Below, piece after piece: positions 43,975 through 56,773 of a stretch of 64,000 bases of DNA (its first letter is position 1; every line of letters starts with the position of its first letter). Both the position numbers and the translations under genes were made by a program. Source of the DNA: Excoecaria cochinchinensis (taxonomy: Eukaryota; Streptophyta; Magnoliopsida; Malpighiales; Euphorbiaceae). The stretch covers positions 8,441,501-8,505,500 of the forward strand of contig CANTUQ010000043.1 of the NCBI GenBank assembly GCA_947683425.1, in the 5' to 3' direction. The notes under the pieces are model-generated. The model did no database searches. It was not told the DNA's origin and was given only the letters and a program-made list of their open reading frames with translations.

Positions 43975-46900
43975 ATTAATGCAAGAAAAAAATAAGATTA
44001 AGGAGTGGGGAACAAGAAAATGAGGTTAGTGGATACAATATCCCACTCTTTCCATCAAATTTGTATGACTTTAGATAATGTTTATATGGTATGTGTATGA
44101 TAAATGCATGTTAAATTGAAATAAACCTTATAAGTATATTTAGGAATGTTAAAATTGATAATTTGAATGCTTAAAGCAAAAAGAAACAAAGTGTATGTCA
44201 TGAACATAATGGAGGCCGAATGGTATATTTAGGTATATTTTTTTTATTTAATGCAAATTAATAGTATAAATATGTTAATTAGGTGTAATTTAGATGAAAT
44301 TAAAGACAAATGTGTGAAGGGTAAAATTTAATGATAAGACAATGGTTAGGCCGAATGGTGTATATGGTTTACTTAGGGTATATTTTTATTATTTTTTAAG
44401 TATAGATGCACAAAATGAATAAATGATGGAAATTGAGTGTATATTAATTATTTGAGAATTATTGAACTGGAATTGAATATTTTCTAATTAGAAATTGTAT
44501 TATATTTAGAGTGATTAGTATAGAATGAGTTGTGTCTAATTTATTTAATGGCATAATTGATATTGGGATTGAAAAAGAAGTGGATTGGAATTGATTTGTG
44601 GGAAAAAGAATGAATTTAAAATGGTTATGTTATGTTGGCCATATAGTATATCTTGAAAGTTAATAATGTGAATAAAGATTTATGTTAAGTATTCAATAGA
44701 AATTGGATTGAATGAATAATGTTATTGCCCTTAGTAGTGTTCTGGTAGCCAAATCTAAATCAGGATATAGTTGGCTATAGGTATTCCACACCGCGGTGCG
44801 AGTCATGACGACTCGCTTATGTAGGCCTTTGATGGTCTCCTAAAGTGTAACAGTGAAAAAGTGTACAATGTAAAATTGAATAGTGAATGCAGTGACAGTG
44901 TTGAGTGACTCCTTGGGATCACTCATTAGTGTAGTTGATCTTTAGGATCCACGTCCCTATAACCGGTTCATAGATTTCTACCGGTTTGATACTAGGGGAA
45001 AAATTGTAAAAGAATGGATTTTAAAATGTTAAAAGTGTAAATTTAATAATTAACAAGGTAAATAAGAGAAAATATGAAACAAATTTGTAAAGTAAGTAAA
45101 TTGATAATTGTATAAGGACTAGAATGTAAAAATGTTGAGGTAATTGGATGTAATAGTAATTATGTAAGTAAATGGGAATAAAAAGGTAATATTGCAATTT
45201 AAATAAATTAAAAAGACTTAGGTGTAAATTAGTATGAGAATAATATAGTAAGGACTAAACTGTAGGAATTTGAAAGTATTAGGGTTATAATTGTACTTGT
45301 GTATAATACCATAGGAACATAAGGTAATTATGGAATATTCGGGGATTAAATGATAAACAAGTAAAATAGTGATAATTTAAGAACTAAAAGATAGTATGTT
45401 GTAAAAACAATGTTTAAGGAATAAATAATAATTTGACATAAGAATTAATGAATTTAGTAAGAAAGGTAAAAAGAAATGACATAAATGGTACAATTGCAAC
45501 GACAAGAAAATGAAGGGTAAAATTTGTAATTTGGATGAAGGTAAAAGGGTCTAAGTTTAACTTCGTATAAGAATGATTTAGTAAGGAGTAATTGGCAAAT
45601 GGCGTGTCAAGCAATGAAATTAATATGAAAATGATGTTAAATAGTGGCATTATTGTAAATAAATAGGATTGAAAAGTAATGTCGTAAATTAGTGAAAGTA
45701 TAACGATTAAAGAGTAAATTTATGATAATTGAGTTAAGTAAGGCTTAGAATATAAATTAAATGAAAATGTAAAAATTAATTGTGAAACTAAGTGGTAATG
45801 GATAGTGGAAAGAATATATAGGGTTACTAACGAATTAAATTGACCATAAGATAATTTATTTGTCTATGGGTTAATTTAATAAAAGATTAAGGATGGAATT
45901 GTAAATTCAGAATAATAGTATTTACTCAATGAGTAATTTGTAAATTGATAATAGTATAAGAATTAATAGGGTAATCAAGAAAAAGTAAATTATTTAGTGA
46001 ATAATGTTAGTATAACGACTAAAAGAGTAAATTGGTGCAAGAACAATAACTATGGATTAATAAGAAGTTTATAAGTCAAATTGTAAGTTAGATATGAAGA
46101 ATATATAAATAATGGCATAATTCTAATTATGGGTAAAGCATAAGGACTAAACTGTAAATGGAGTAACGTTGAGGGGCTAAACTGAAATTTGACAATAATG
46201 ATGTAAATTAAAGAGTTAAAATGTAAATAAAAGACAAGAAAAGTGGATTGATTAATATAGTGAACATAACAATTCTGGTAGATGATTAGAGTAATAAATA
46301 ATAATAGCGGTGATAATAATAAAATGAACAAATTAATGTAGAATATAAATTATGTAAACTGTATAGGGATTAATTGAATGAAGATAAATAGTAAATAATT
46401 AAGAATACGCTAAATGAAATAATAAAACTAATTATGAATCATGCTTATTTAAATGTATGTATGTAATTATGTGCATCATTTAGCAAATAGAAAATTTATG
46501 AAATTTTATATGTGGAATGTAAAATAAAAATAGATAGGGAAATGAAGAATGAAATTGTAAACTAATTATGTTAATGTTAATAATGGGAGTTGAATGAATA
46601 ATAGATAAAATAATGATAATGATAACATGAGTGTCATTAAGAATTGTAATTGTATCAATATAATAACAAAAATAATGATAATGATAATAATAATAATGGA
46701 CAATAATAGAATTAGTACTATTATAATCAAATAAAGTACTAATACTGAAGGACTAGAGTAAAGTATTAAAAAGTTAAAACAAAAAAAAAACTAATGAGAT
46801 TATTTAGTACATGTCACTAAAATTAAATAAAGTGTAAATCGACAGGTAATAAAGGTTAAAAGATAATGAAATGATAATAGTGCTAATGATTGTTAATAAT

Positions 46901-47780
46901 GTTAACAATGTTATAAAAGACAATGATACAGTGATAATGTTAATGATCTAAGTCATTAGTACAAAATCAATAGCCCACCTTTAAAATGAAAGTAGTTGAA
47001 CTTAAAGTGAAATGTAATAATGATAATCATAGTAATGGAGAATATGGCAAAGAAAATAATACAAGAGAATTAAATAAAATGTGATCGTTTGTAAATATTA
47101 ACTTAATTGATTAATAAGTATAATATGCTTATTGTATTTAAATGACATTAAAACAAATATGCTTTGTGTGTGCATGCATAATTTTTAGATGGGATGTTTT
47201 GGATATGTATCCACCACTGGGCATTTTTAATACTCAGCACATAGTCTTGTAACTGCGTGCAGGTTATAAGAAGTAGGAAGGTTAAAGTGGCCGAAGTGTG
47301 ACTGTTGATTTCGAAGAAGTGATAGATAGCAAGGCCAGTAGTGTAGACATGGCATGTATATGTTAGATGGACCAAGATTGAAATCTATCTATACGGATCT
47401 TTTAGGGGCATATATGTATAGTGTAAGGTACATGAACTGATTTATATACGAATTCTTTATTTTAGTGTGGTTGAATATTTGAATACTAGGAAAAAAAACT
47501 ACCATACTATCTAGTGAAATGTTATTAGCAATTGTTCTATGATATGTTATCTATTAATGTACGTATAGTATAGTGTTATATGGGTTTTATAGGATTTAAT
47601 TTAGTTGATGTGAGTTTTGCATTAGAAATTCAAATTCCATGACTACTGTGTTTTAGATGAATTTAATGCATTTAAGTGTTTGGGTTGTGAGGAAGATATG
47701 ACGTGTTAAGTATGATTTTGTTGGATTTTTTTTTCTAGTAAAACCAAGTTCTGCATAATTGAATTTGTGCAAATTTCCAG
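43975..47780 (+). other. AT-rich non-coding region, probably old LTR material
   Basis: 3.8 kb without a credible reading frame. Many short phrases of the AAGGACTAAACTGTAAAT kind recur (45115, 45250, 46140), and the GGCCGAATGGT phrase appears twice about 135 bp apart (44216, 44352). 44750-44990 is GC-richer (CACCGCGGTGCGAG). At 47208-47235 a weak hairpin (CTGGG...CTCAG) followed by GTGCAGG resembles the double-hairpin site of chromovirus LTRs. I suspect a decayed chromovirus LTR, but both ends are unclear. Confidence 0.4.
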
Positions 47781-47815
47781 TTACACAGCAGTCAGGATTC
47801 TTTGACCGCCGTGTA
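47781..47815. repeat. Imperfect inverted repeat cut by an LTR insertion
   Basis: TTACACAGCAGTCA faces TGACCGCCGTGTA. It belongs to the hairpin array at 61649-61982. The GTGTA at its right edge (47811-47815) was duplicated when the solo LTR at 47816 inserted. Confidence 0.7.
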
Positions 47816-48787
47816 TGTAATAACCCGAATTACACCCTAGTAGCATATTGGTTAAATTGAGATAATTGGGTAAAGTTAATTTCAAGTATATTTAATTGAG
47901 GACTTAAATGTAAGATAATTGGGGACCCAATTGAACTAACAAAATAAGTTTAAGTGGCTTAATTGTAAAAGTGTATGATTAAGTTTGAGTGGGGTTAATT
48001 AACACTAATGGAGGATTAATTTAGCTAATCAAAAACAGATTTTGATGGTGGAAATCCGGGTGGCACTCTTGGGTGCAGCCACCTCACCTTTCTTCATGCA
48101 ATATAAACCTTGTGGGGAGAGAGAAAACCCACTAGTTTGCATGTGTATTCAACCATTTCTTCCTCTCTCTAAAATCTGTTGTTCCTCCTTGTTCCTCAAT
48201 GTTAAGTTCTCTTCAAAGTTACCATTTTTAATTATACAAATTCTGCTGGTTAATCAAGTGTTTAGTGGTTAATTAAATTGCTAATTATTGCAAAGGTAAG
48301 TGACTAATTATAGTTTTTTATCTCCCACTTCTTCTTGTTCTAAAATTTATGGGATTGAGGATTGATTATGGTGTTCCAATTCTCAAAATTGGACTTGGAT
48401 TTATAGTTGAGGAAGTAAAGAGAATTAAGAGAAGAAAGAAGATGGTTGATCAAGGAACTATGTGATTTCTAAGGAGCTAAGGAGAAGAGGTTTGTGAACT
48501 AAATTGCTTTGTGTATGTTAAATGATTGCTTGTGTACTTAGAGTGTGTAAACTATATTATGAGAAGTGTTGAGTTGAAGAAATGAACATGTTGATATATA
48601 ATGGATACTATAAGTTTGATCGACTTATGTTTGAACTCTAATTTTTGATTAATGATGGAATTGCTGTAAATGAAAAAAATGTACTCGGAATTTCTATGTG
48701 CCTTGAGGTGTATAATTGAGTTATAAAGGTGTATTTGTGATAAATGATATGGAATTGAAGGAATGAGCTTATGTGAGGTGTATATCA

Positions 48788-49152
48788 GTTTCACGTCTGC
48801 CTGGCTCCCACTGTCCCATGTGGTCATCGATGGGCTATCGGGGTGTATTCCCCTCTGCGGGCTCCATCAAGCCACTTTCTGTATGACTTCTTGATGTGCA
48901 CGTCAGCTTGGGATGACCCAGGATGTGGTGAGGGTGCCCTTATCTTTTTGGGGAGGAGCTCTTTCGGCTGCCTTCGCCTCTAGGTATCATGAGCTGTGGA
49001 GTAAATTACCAGTGAAGACCGTTATTCCGAGGTTCGGCGATCATTCTGCGGCTTCAACTAGCGAGTACAAGAAATGGATCCTTAGTCCAGCATTTGACAA
49101 TAGGACACGAGGGCTCAAGCATCTGGTTGGCGAGAGCAGTGGCCGGACTTAG
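48788..49152 (+). pseudogene. Exon 2 remnant of the antisense accessory gene
   Basis: It matches exon 2 of the gene at 25044-26414 and is likewise antisense to its element. The last 79 codons (48913-49152) are intact and differ from the inner copy by 10 residues. Upstream a TGA replaces CGA in the CITSR stretch. Exon 1 and the intron are gone. Among 32 differing codons in the last 79, 22 are silent only, which suggests earlier selection on the protein. Confidence 0.75.
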
Positions 49153-49535
49153 CTTCGCTTACATATGTATTTCTTTCGGTGTTACATTTCTTTGTAATGC
49201 AGAACTAGAAAACGACGAAAATGAAAAGAATAATATTTGTTCTATTTCACGAAATTGTGTACATTTCCATGTAATTTTAGCATACATGATCAGTTTTGAC
49301 ATTAACTCGACCGCGTACGCCTTATTAATACATGAAACCAAATTTTAACAGCATCAACTCCTGTTACCAATCAGCCCTCTCGGGTTTTCACGATTGGACA
49401 TTTTCTCTCGTGCCTCTTATTTTTGCACATGATGCCTTTTTTCGGTTTTCACCGAGGCACACAATTTTAGCACGGCTGCCTTTTTTCGGTTTTCAACCTA
49501 CAGGGCATTTTATTCTCTTCTTTTTATTTTGGTCT
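49153..49535 (-). other. Spacer between pol and the antisense gene, third Tat element
   Basis: Homologous to 24654-25043, with the same repeated CCTTTTTTCGGTTTTC phrase. No gene seen. Confidence 0.6.
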
Positions 49536-52098
49536 TTAGCCATGGAACCTTTTGAGTCTGTCGACATTGATCGGTTCTTTGAATTCATTTCCATCACTAT
49601 CCGACAAGATTGCAGCTCCTTTGGACAACAGCTTTTTAAGGATATACGGCCCCTCCCAGGTCGGTCTGAATTTTCCTCTAATATCCGGTATACCTGGTCT
49701 CATCTGCTTGAACACTAAGTCCCCTTCCTTCAGCGGATGCTTTCTCACCTTCTTCCCTAACATCCTCGCCAACCTCTTTTGGTAGATCTGATTGTGATAA
49801 TAAGCCTTAAGCCTATTCTCATCCAGCAAGTTTAAGTGCTGTAGCCTCTGTCGTGCCCATTCAGGCTCCGGGATTTGGGCTTCCATAATCACCCTCAACG
49901 ATCGGAGCTCTATCTCAACTGGCAATACTGCCTCTGTCCCGTATAATAGAGAATATGACGTGGCGCCCGTAGATGTCCTTACCGCTGTCCTGTATCCCCA
50001 CAGTGCGAAGGGTAGCTTCTCTACCCAGTCTTTGTAAGTTTGGACCATCTTGGATAGGATCCTCTTCAAATTTTTATTGGCGGCTTCTACTGCTCTGTTA
50101 GCTTGCGGTCGGTAGGGAGAGGACCTATGGTGCTTGATACCATATTTCTCAAGGAGCTTCCTGGTTTCCCCCATGAACTGTACCCCGTTGTCAGACACTA
50201 TGTGGTGAGGGAGGCCATATCTGCAGATCAAATTTCTCTCTATGAACTTGGCCATATCCCTTGCGTCAATCTTTTTGAAGGATTCTGCCTCTACCCATTT
50301 GGTAAAATAGTCAATTGCGACTATGATGTATCTGTGCCCATTGGATGCCGTAGGGCGAATCTCTCCAATGATGTCTATCCCCCAAGCAGCGAAAGGCCAA
50401 GGCGATGTCAGGTTGTGCAGCTCTAATACTGGCACATGTCTCAAATCTACATACTGTTGGCATAACTGGCATTGCTTAACATACCTTAAGCAGTCATTGT
50501 CCATCATAAGACAATAGAAGCCTTGCCTCATGATCTTCTTTGCCAAAGTTAAACCGTTCATGTGCACCCCACAGACGCCTGCATGAGTCTCCTCCATTAC
50601 CTTGCGGGCTTCTTTTTCATTTAAGCACCTGAGCTGAATCTCGTCTACTTGTCTTTTGTATAACACTCCTTCCAAGGATATGAACTGAGTAGATAGCTTC
50701 CGGATCATTCTCTGGTCTTTCTCGGTAGCTTCCTCTGGAAATCTAGCGTTTTCCAAATAATTCATAACGTCAAAGTACCATGGTTTTCCATCCGCCACTT
50801 CTACGTCCATTACTGGCTTGATCTCAAAGCTGGGCTTCTCAGAACTCGAAATCAGCACAGGTTTCATAGCTACCCCTTCATGATTATCCCACTTCGACAC
50901 TAGGGTTGCCAACGCATCAGCTAGACGGTTCTCATCTCTTGACACGAAGTGGAAAGTGCAGTTTTCAAACTGCGCAAATATCTCTTTCAAATATTCAACA
51001 TAGGGTACCAGCTGCTCTTGTTTTACAGCGCACTCGCCTCGGATCTGGTTAATCACCAAGGATGAGTAACCAAAGACTTCTACGTTCTTTTCCCCCAAAG
51101 AAACTAAAGCTTCTAACTCGAAAGTGCATGCTTCATATTTGGCTTCATTGATCGTTGCTTTGTATCTCAACTTCTTGGCTAGAGGGAGTTTCTCATTATT
51201 TGGGGTTGTCAAAATAATTCCAACTCCAGCCCCCTTGTTATTCACTGCCCCGTCGAAATGTAACTGCCATCCCAGGACAGAAATCGCGACTATGCTCTCA
51301 TCAGGAAAGGTGAACTCGGGGGTATCTCCTTGAATAGGATGCTCAGCAAGAAATTCGGCTATGGCTCGCCCCTTAATAGTTTTGCGAGTGATGTATTCAA
51401 CATCAAACTCCTGTAGCAAAAGCAGCCATCTCCCCATCTTGCCAAGCAAGGACGGGGCTTCTTGCAAATATCTCAACGGATTCTGCTTGGCCGCTGCCTG
51501 AACTTTGTATGAATGGAAATAATGCCTCAGCTTCTTTGATCCCCAAATCACTGTGAGGCAGATCTTCTCTACCTCAGCATATTTTATCTCATAAGCCAGG
51601 AACTTCTTGCTGAGGTAATAAACTACGAATTCCACTCCAAATTCATCCTCCTGAGCCATCATGGCAACCACAGAACTGCCTTCCACTACCAGATACAGGA
51701 TAAGCGGTTTGACTGGTTGCGGCGGCCATAACACTGGCGGATTCAATAGATATTCCCTGATGCTGTCAAAGGCTTTCTGGCAGTCTTCATTCCAGACCAC
51801 AGGCTGATTCTTTCTGAGCAGCTTAAAAACTGGCTCGCATATCGAAGTGAGCTTGGCAATGAATCGGCTGACGTACTGCAGCTTGCCCAGGAAGCTCCTT
51901 ACATCCTTCTCCTTTTGTGGCACAGGCATCTCTCTGATGGCCTTTACCTTGTTCGGGTCAATTTCTATTCCCCTCTGGCTGATGATATATCCTAAAAGTT
52001 TCCCTGAGCTTACTCTGAAGATACTCTTCTTGGGGTTAAGTCGCAGATTGTATTTATCAATCCTGGTGAAGAACTTCTCTAGAGCTTCAAAATGGCCC
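49536..52098 (-). pseudogene. pol: RT C-terminal part, two RNase H domains and integrase (third Tat)
   Basis: The longest intact reading in the window: 797 codons from the internal Met at 51929 to 49536, open upstream to about 52098. It covers the RT thumb, the first RNase H (LILYLVVEGSS to AEFLAEHP), the second RNase H (WQLHFDGAV to RLADALA) and a complete integrase with HHCC, WGIDIIG, VSDNGVQF and AVEAANK, ending DRLKRFHG. In the second RNase H two acidic positions are lost: AEY is AKY, and FGDSS is FGYSS. The integrase keeps the first zinc His (THAGVCG) that the inner copy has lost. Confidence 0.92.
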
Positions 52099-53268
52099 CT
52101 CGGGTGGCTGATTTGACCATCATGTCATCGACATACACCTCCACCTCCTTGTGGATCAGGTCGCTTAGGATCTTGGTCGCCATTCTCTGGTATGTGGCCC
52201 TGCATTTTTTAGGCCAAAAGGTATAACTCGGTAGGCGTAGGTCCCACACTCTGTGATGAAAGCGGTCTTAACCCGGTCAGCTATCTTGTTTAGTATTTAG
52301 TTATAGCCCACATAACCATCCCCAAAGCTGTACATCGCACAGTTGGCGGCACTGTCTATCAACACATCAATGTGGGGTAGCGGAAAATCATCTTTAGGGC
52401 AGGCCTTGTTCAGATCTCGATAATCCACACATACCCTGACTTTCCCATTTTTCTTCGCTATAGGGACTACGTTTGCCAACCATGTAGGATACTGCACTTC
52501 AACCAGGAACTTAGCCTCAATCTGCTGCCGAATTTCCTCCTTGACCTTGTCTGCCCATTCTGGCCTGAGCCTTCTCAACTTCTGGTTTACAGGTTTATGG
52601 TCTGGATAAGTCGGGATAGCATGTTCTGCTACGTTTCGATCGATCCCTGGCATGTATTCATAGGTCCAGGCAAAGACTTTTTCATATTTTCTTATTATTC
52701 TCTCAAATTTTTCTCTCTCATTAGGAGTTATATTTGATGCTATTAGAATTTCCTTTGGATTTTCCGAGGTTCCAAGATTAAAAGGCGTTGTATCAGTGGA
52801 ATCAATATCAAAAATTGATGGAATATGATCATGTTCATGCATGCTGAAATTATGGGAAGTATCACACAAGTAAGAGAAATCATTTGCCTTGTTAATAATA
52901 TCATAATTGTCATTTACATCATAAAAAAGTTCTGGAATAAAAAGACAATCTAAGCTAGAGTCTTCTTCTGCCTCCCTAGAGGTTGATGCTGCTGCAGCTT
53001 GCTCATTGACTTCTTGATTCAGCAGAGGCCCTTCAGGTATGTTTGAGGAAATCTTTAAATCCCCAATTTTCAGTTCTGGCTCCCCTATTTTTTCCTTCCC
53101 TTTCAGCCTGGCAGCTAACATCTTCTCGGTGACAACCTCTTCGGGCTCACCTCTTTCCCAAGCAATGCATTGAGTCATGACCTCTTCATCCCAGAAGTTC
53201 TCAGTGGTCTTGATAACCTCGACATCCCAGTCAAATACATCGTTGAAGATCTCAACCCATTTACCCAC
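52099..53268 (-). pseudogene. pol: Linker and N-terminal RT (third Tat)
   Basis: 52297-53268 reads the acidic linker and RT up to SFGDGYVGYN, where a stop replaces the next codon (near 52296). From there to 52099 the sequence still encodes KTAFITE, the YQRMATK stretch and YVDDMM, but with at least two single-base or two-base losses (near 52205 and 52100). Another frame change near 53260 separates it from the protease. Confidence 0.85.
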
Positions 53269-53906
53269 TGCGGCTTGTCTTCACCAGTATAAGCGCATAC
53301 TGAGTATCGTGGTACAAAGCTTTCTGAAATGTGAGGGATTTTATCTTTCGTCTTCTTCTTGCTAAAACCGCCTCTGTACCTCAGACCCTTCCGGTTCTTC
53401 TGACCTTGAGTGGTGATCGCAGTCTGCAGCCCCTGAGAGTTTCTACCCAAACCAGCCCCAGGGAGATAGTGCATCTTTTTCATCATGTTAACCACTGCTG
53501 GGTTATTCACTGGTCCGTGCTCTTCTCCTATCATCGACACATGGAAGCCACTAAATGGCTGATTAGCAATTTCAAGAGCCGACACCTGATTCTCCCTGGC
53601 TGCCTTAATAGTTACCACCTCCCCTTCATGTGGGAACTTTATCATCTGATGCAGCGTGGATGGTACTCCTCCTAGTCTGTAAAACCAAGGCCTCCCGAGC
53701 AGGGCTAAGAAATTAGCTGGAATGGGCAGAACCACAAACTCTACTTCTGCCTCAATGGGTCCCGTTTTGACCAGGGTCTTGAATGTTCCCGAGGCTTGTC
53801 TTCTTGAATTATCACAGGCTGTAATCGTCAAATCTGATTCACTGAGCATATCCTCACTCAATCCAAAAGCCTGAAGAGCTATCAGAGGACAAACATTGAT
53901 AGAAAA
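53175..53906 (-). pseudogene. pol: Protease (third Tat)
   Basis: Open from 53861 to 53175 and continuous in frame with the gag part above. The catalytic loop is destroyed: where sister copies read VDDGSS, this copy has VDD then TGA (53905-53907). The rest runs through LLGRPWFYRLGG and the glycine-rich GLGRNSQGLQ segment. Confidence 0.82.
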
Positions 53907-55975
53907 TCAATCATCTACCATAACGCAAGTAGTGTGCTTGCTGTTAATCTGTGCTTTGATATACAGGGGTCGGTTATGATCGCGGCCTTCGACTGGCAGG
54001 TCGGCATCGAAAAAAACCAATCTCTCCTCCGATCCTCCTTTAACTAAACCCAAGGGCTTTGATGGGGAAATCATGGTGGCAATAGTAGACTCAGTCAAGG
54101 CCTCTACCACTTTTTGCCTGTGAGAAGGGGACTGTCTTAAGAGATCCCAGATGGATATCTGAGCTGCGGTCTTTTTCAACTGCTTAACAATCTGGTTCTC
54201 CTCCGGCTCCTTTTTCGTCAGTGGCTGCGCTGGTTCTATCACCCTTGTAATCTCAGGGACCACTCTCCCACTTCTTGTCACAGTCCCCACCTCTTCTTCA
54301 TCCTCATCAGATCTCCACAGATTTGAGTTCGTCTCTCCTTCCACTTCGGCCTCTTCACCGCTCTCACTGTTTGACCAGCAATCAATGGTCGCTACAACTG
54401 CTCTATATTCTCTATCCCCAGAACAAACAATAGCAATACTCTTGCTCCCATATAAGTCCTGCAGTACATACGACTCTGGCAAGCTGGATCCGATCATAAA
54501 AACTGGTGGCGGCACGGTATTGTAACCCGGCTTCTTCTTGGATTCCCTCTTCTCAGGGAAATCTGCTTGTCATCAATCAGATCTTGAATAGAGTGTCTCA
54601 GCGCCCTATAATTGTCTGTTAGATGGCCTGTGTGCTGATGAAATGCACAGTATTCATTGTCCTTATGACCTGGCATCCCTTGCGTTTTAGCTGGCCTAGG
54701 AGCCAAAGGTTGCAACTTTCCTTTCTTCATCAAGCACCTCAAAACCCAAGATAAGGGTTTCCCTAAGTTCAAAAACTTCCTCGGGGTAGTTGCGTCAGTA
54801 GCAGACAACTCAACCGTTCTTCTAGTGCTACCACTGGGACCAGTTGGCCTACTGGTTCCCTGACCGGTATTAGCCCTTTTTGCAAAACTATCATCGTTAG
54901 CTTTCCGGGCCAAGAATTCTCCCTCCGCCTCAATGGCTATGTCTTTTAGAGATTCCCAATCCTTCAGCCCTTTCATCTTCAGAACATCCTTCAAATACGG
55001 GCTTACATTCTTGATAAATAGATGGATCTGGTCTTGGGTGTCTGGCTTTATTCGCATTTCCATTACCCTGTTTCGCCAGCGGGTGAGATAGTCGTGAAAA
55101 GATTCCCCGGCCTTCTGCTGGAGCAATTCAAGGTCCTTAAGAGTCACCTCCATCCTGGTGTTGCAATCATATTGCCTCAAGAACTCCTCCGTGAGTAGAT
55201 CCCAATCTTCCTTAGTTCGACGATCGAGGCTATGATACCAGTCGATAGCAGGGCCAGTCAGACTCAAACAAAAGTACTCCACTTTCTGCCTCTTAGACAA
55301 AGTGGTCCCTTTCATGACTAGAGAGTACTGCTTCACATGGGCAATCGGGTCAGAGGTACCGTTAAATTTTGGCACATCAGGCATCTAGAAATTGTAAGGA
55401 ATTGGGTCTTCTCCCTCTAGCTCTTTGTCCTTCGGGTTCATCCCCTGACCTCTACTCAGCATACGAGCCATGGCTTCAAACCTCTCTTTCATCTTCTTCA
55501 GAATGAACTCATCAGTTTGGGGTGCCTCTCCTCTCTCAGATACAGAACTCATTTTGTCGTCTTCGTCATCCCTGTCATCATCTATCCTCAGCACTGGTCT
55601 TCTTCTTTGACCTCCCGAAGCCACTGACCTCAGCTCTATTGGTGGCGGCCGAATAGGCTCTTATTGCCTCTCAGCTCTTTCCTCTTCCCGGTCATTTTGT
55701 CTTACGGGAGGAGGAGGTGGTGGATTCTGCGGAGCATTCTGTTGTGCCAAAGCAGTTAGCATGTTCATTATTCTGCCCTCAAACTCTTCAAACCGTCGAC
55801 CCACTTCTTCTGCAATCATGGCCCTGGTGGCATCATTTCCCCTATGTGAGTTTGCCATCTCATATACGGTACAGCTGACTTCCGGTAAGATCTCTAGAAG
55901 GCCTTCTCTATCTGGCAGTTCAGATGCAGGAACTCGGATCAACCGTCCGGTAGGCGATTTAGTCCACCTGGGCAT
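53907..55975 (-). pseudogene. gag: gag of the third Tat element
   Basis: ATG at 55975 (MPRWTKSPTG), with a second in-frame ATG at 55858 (MANSHRG) matching the starts used in the other copies. Proline run, capsid-like part KFNGTSDPIAHVKQY, RNRVMEMRIK, zinc segment CAFHQHTGHLTDNY in which the last Cys has become Tyr, then an acidic tail. Breaks: stops near 55661 and 55385 and a frame change near 54530 (SLRRGN in place of the PEKRES-type text). Confidence 0.88.
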
Positions 55976-56752
55976 ATCTATGATGGCTGCAGGGACAAGG
56001 CGTTAGATGTGATGCATGGAATGCAGATGCAATGCGTGGTCGTGATATGCAACACCCACAAAACACAAGCACGCAGGTAGGTCATTCCACCCTTATTTCT
56101 CCCACACACATGGTCGTGCGGTCTCTTTCCTAGGTGGGATTAGCCCAAGGGTCAGTGGGGGACCCAGTGGATGCGCATGGTGCACGGCAAAAAATCGACA
56201 GCATGACACTCCTATGCTAATGTACAAGTGAATGGATAATGATCATAATGTATTTAGAAATTCCAAAAATTTCGACATGGCCTTGCCGGGGCATGAAAGC
56301 CTTTGGTTAGGTTACCAAGCAAGACATCTGGACTCGTCCAATACATAAGGATCCATACAGCGAGCATGGAATTACGATTCATATCACCTATGGAAAGTAG
56401 CTACGGCCATTACATGAGCTTTAGACAAGGGAGATGTTACTTTAGGGCTACCCAAGCATGATCCCTGCCGACAGGTCTAGCTCATCACGAGCATAACGCC
56501 CGATCGGGTCATCATTTGATATACCATTAGGTACGAAGCTTGGGTTGGTGATTATCCTTAACACTTCTCCACATTGAGTGAACGTAGGGTTGTGCTTCAG
56601 GAATGCACCGAGGCTAAGAAGGGACCAATCTAGCATAGTCTAAGGCTCTAATGGGATGTAAAATGCAAATTTGAGAGAAAACAAATTTTATGAATTAAAC
56701 TTTAATCATAAATGTTAAACGAGGTATTTTCAAATCGAAGTCTCAAACCATA
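55976..56752 (-). other. Leader of the third Tat element
   Basis: Homologous to the other two leaders. Acceptor-like TTGTCCCTGCAG before CCATCATAG near 55990, donor-like AGGTGATATG near 56390. No gene seen; the small frame 56448-56636 is not conserved as protein. Confidence 0.5.
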
Positions 56753-56753
56753 A

Positions 56754-56773
56754 GTCCCCAGCAGAGTCGCCAC
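56754..56773 (-). promoter_or_regulatory. Primer binding site of the third Tat element
   Basis: Minus-strand TGGCGACTCTGCTGGGGAC next to the LTR end. It differs by two bases from the site in the other two elements. Confidence 0.87.
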
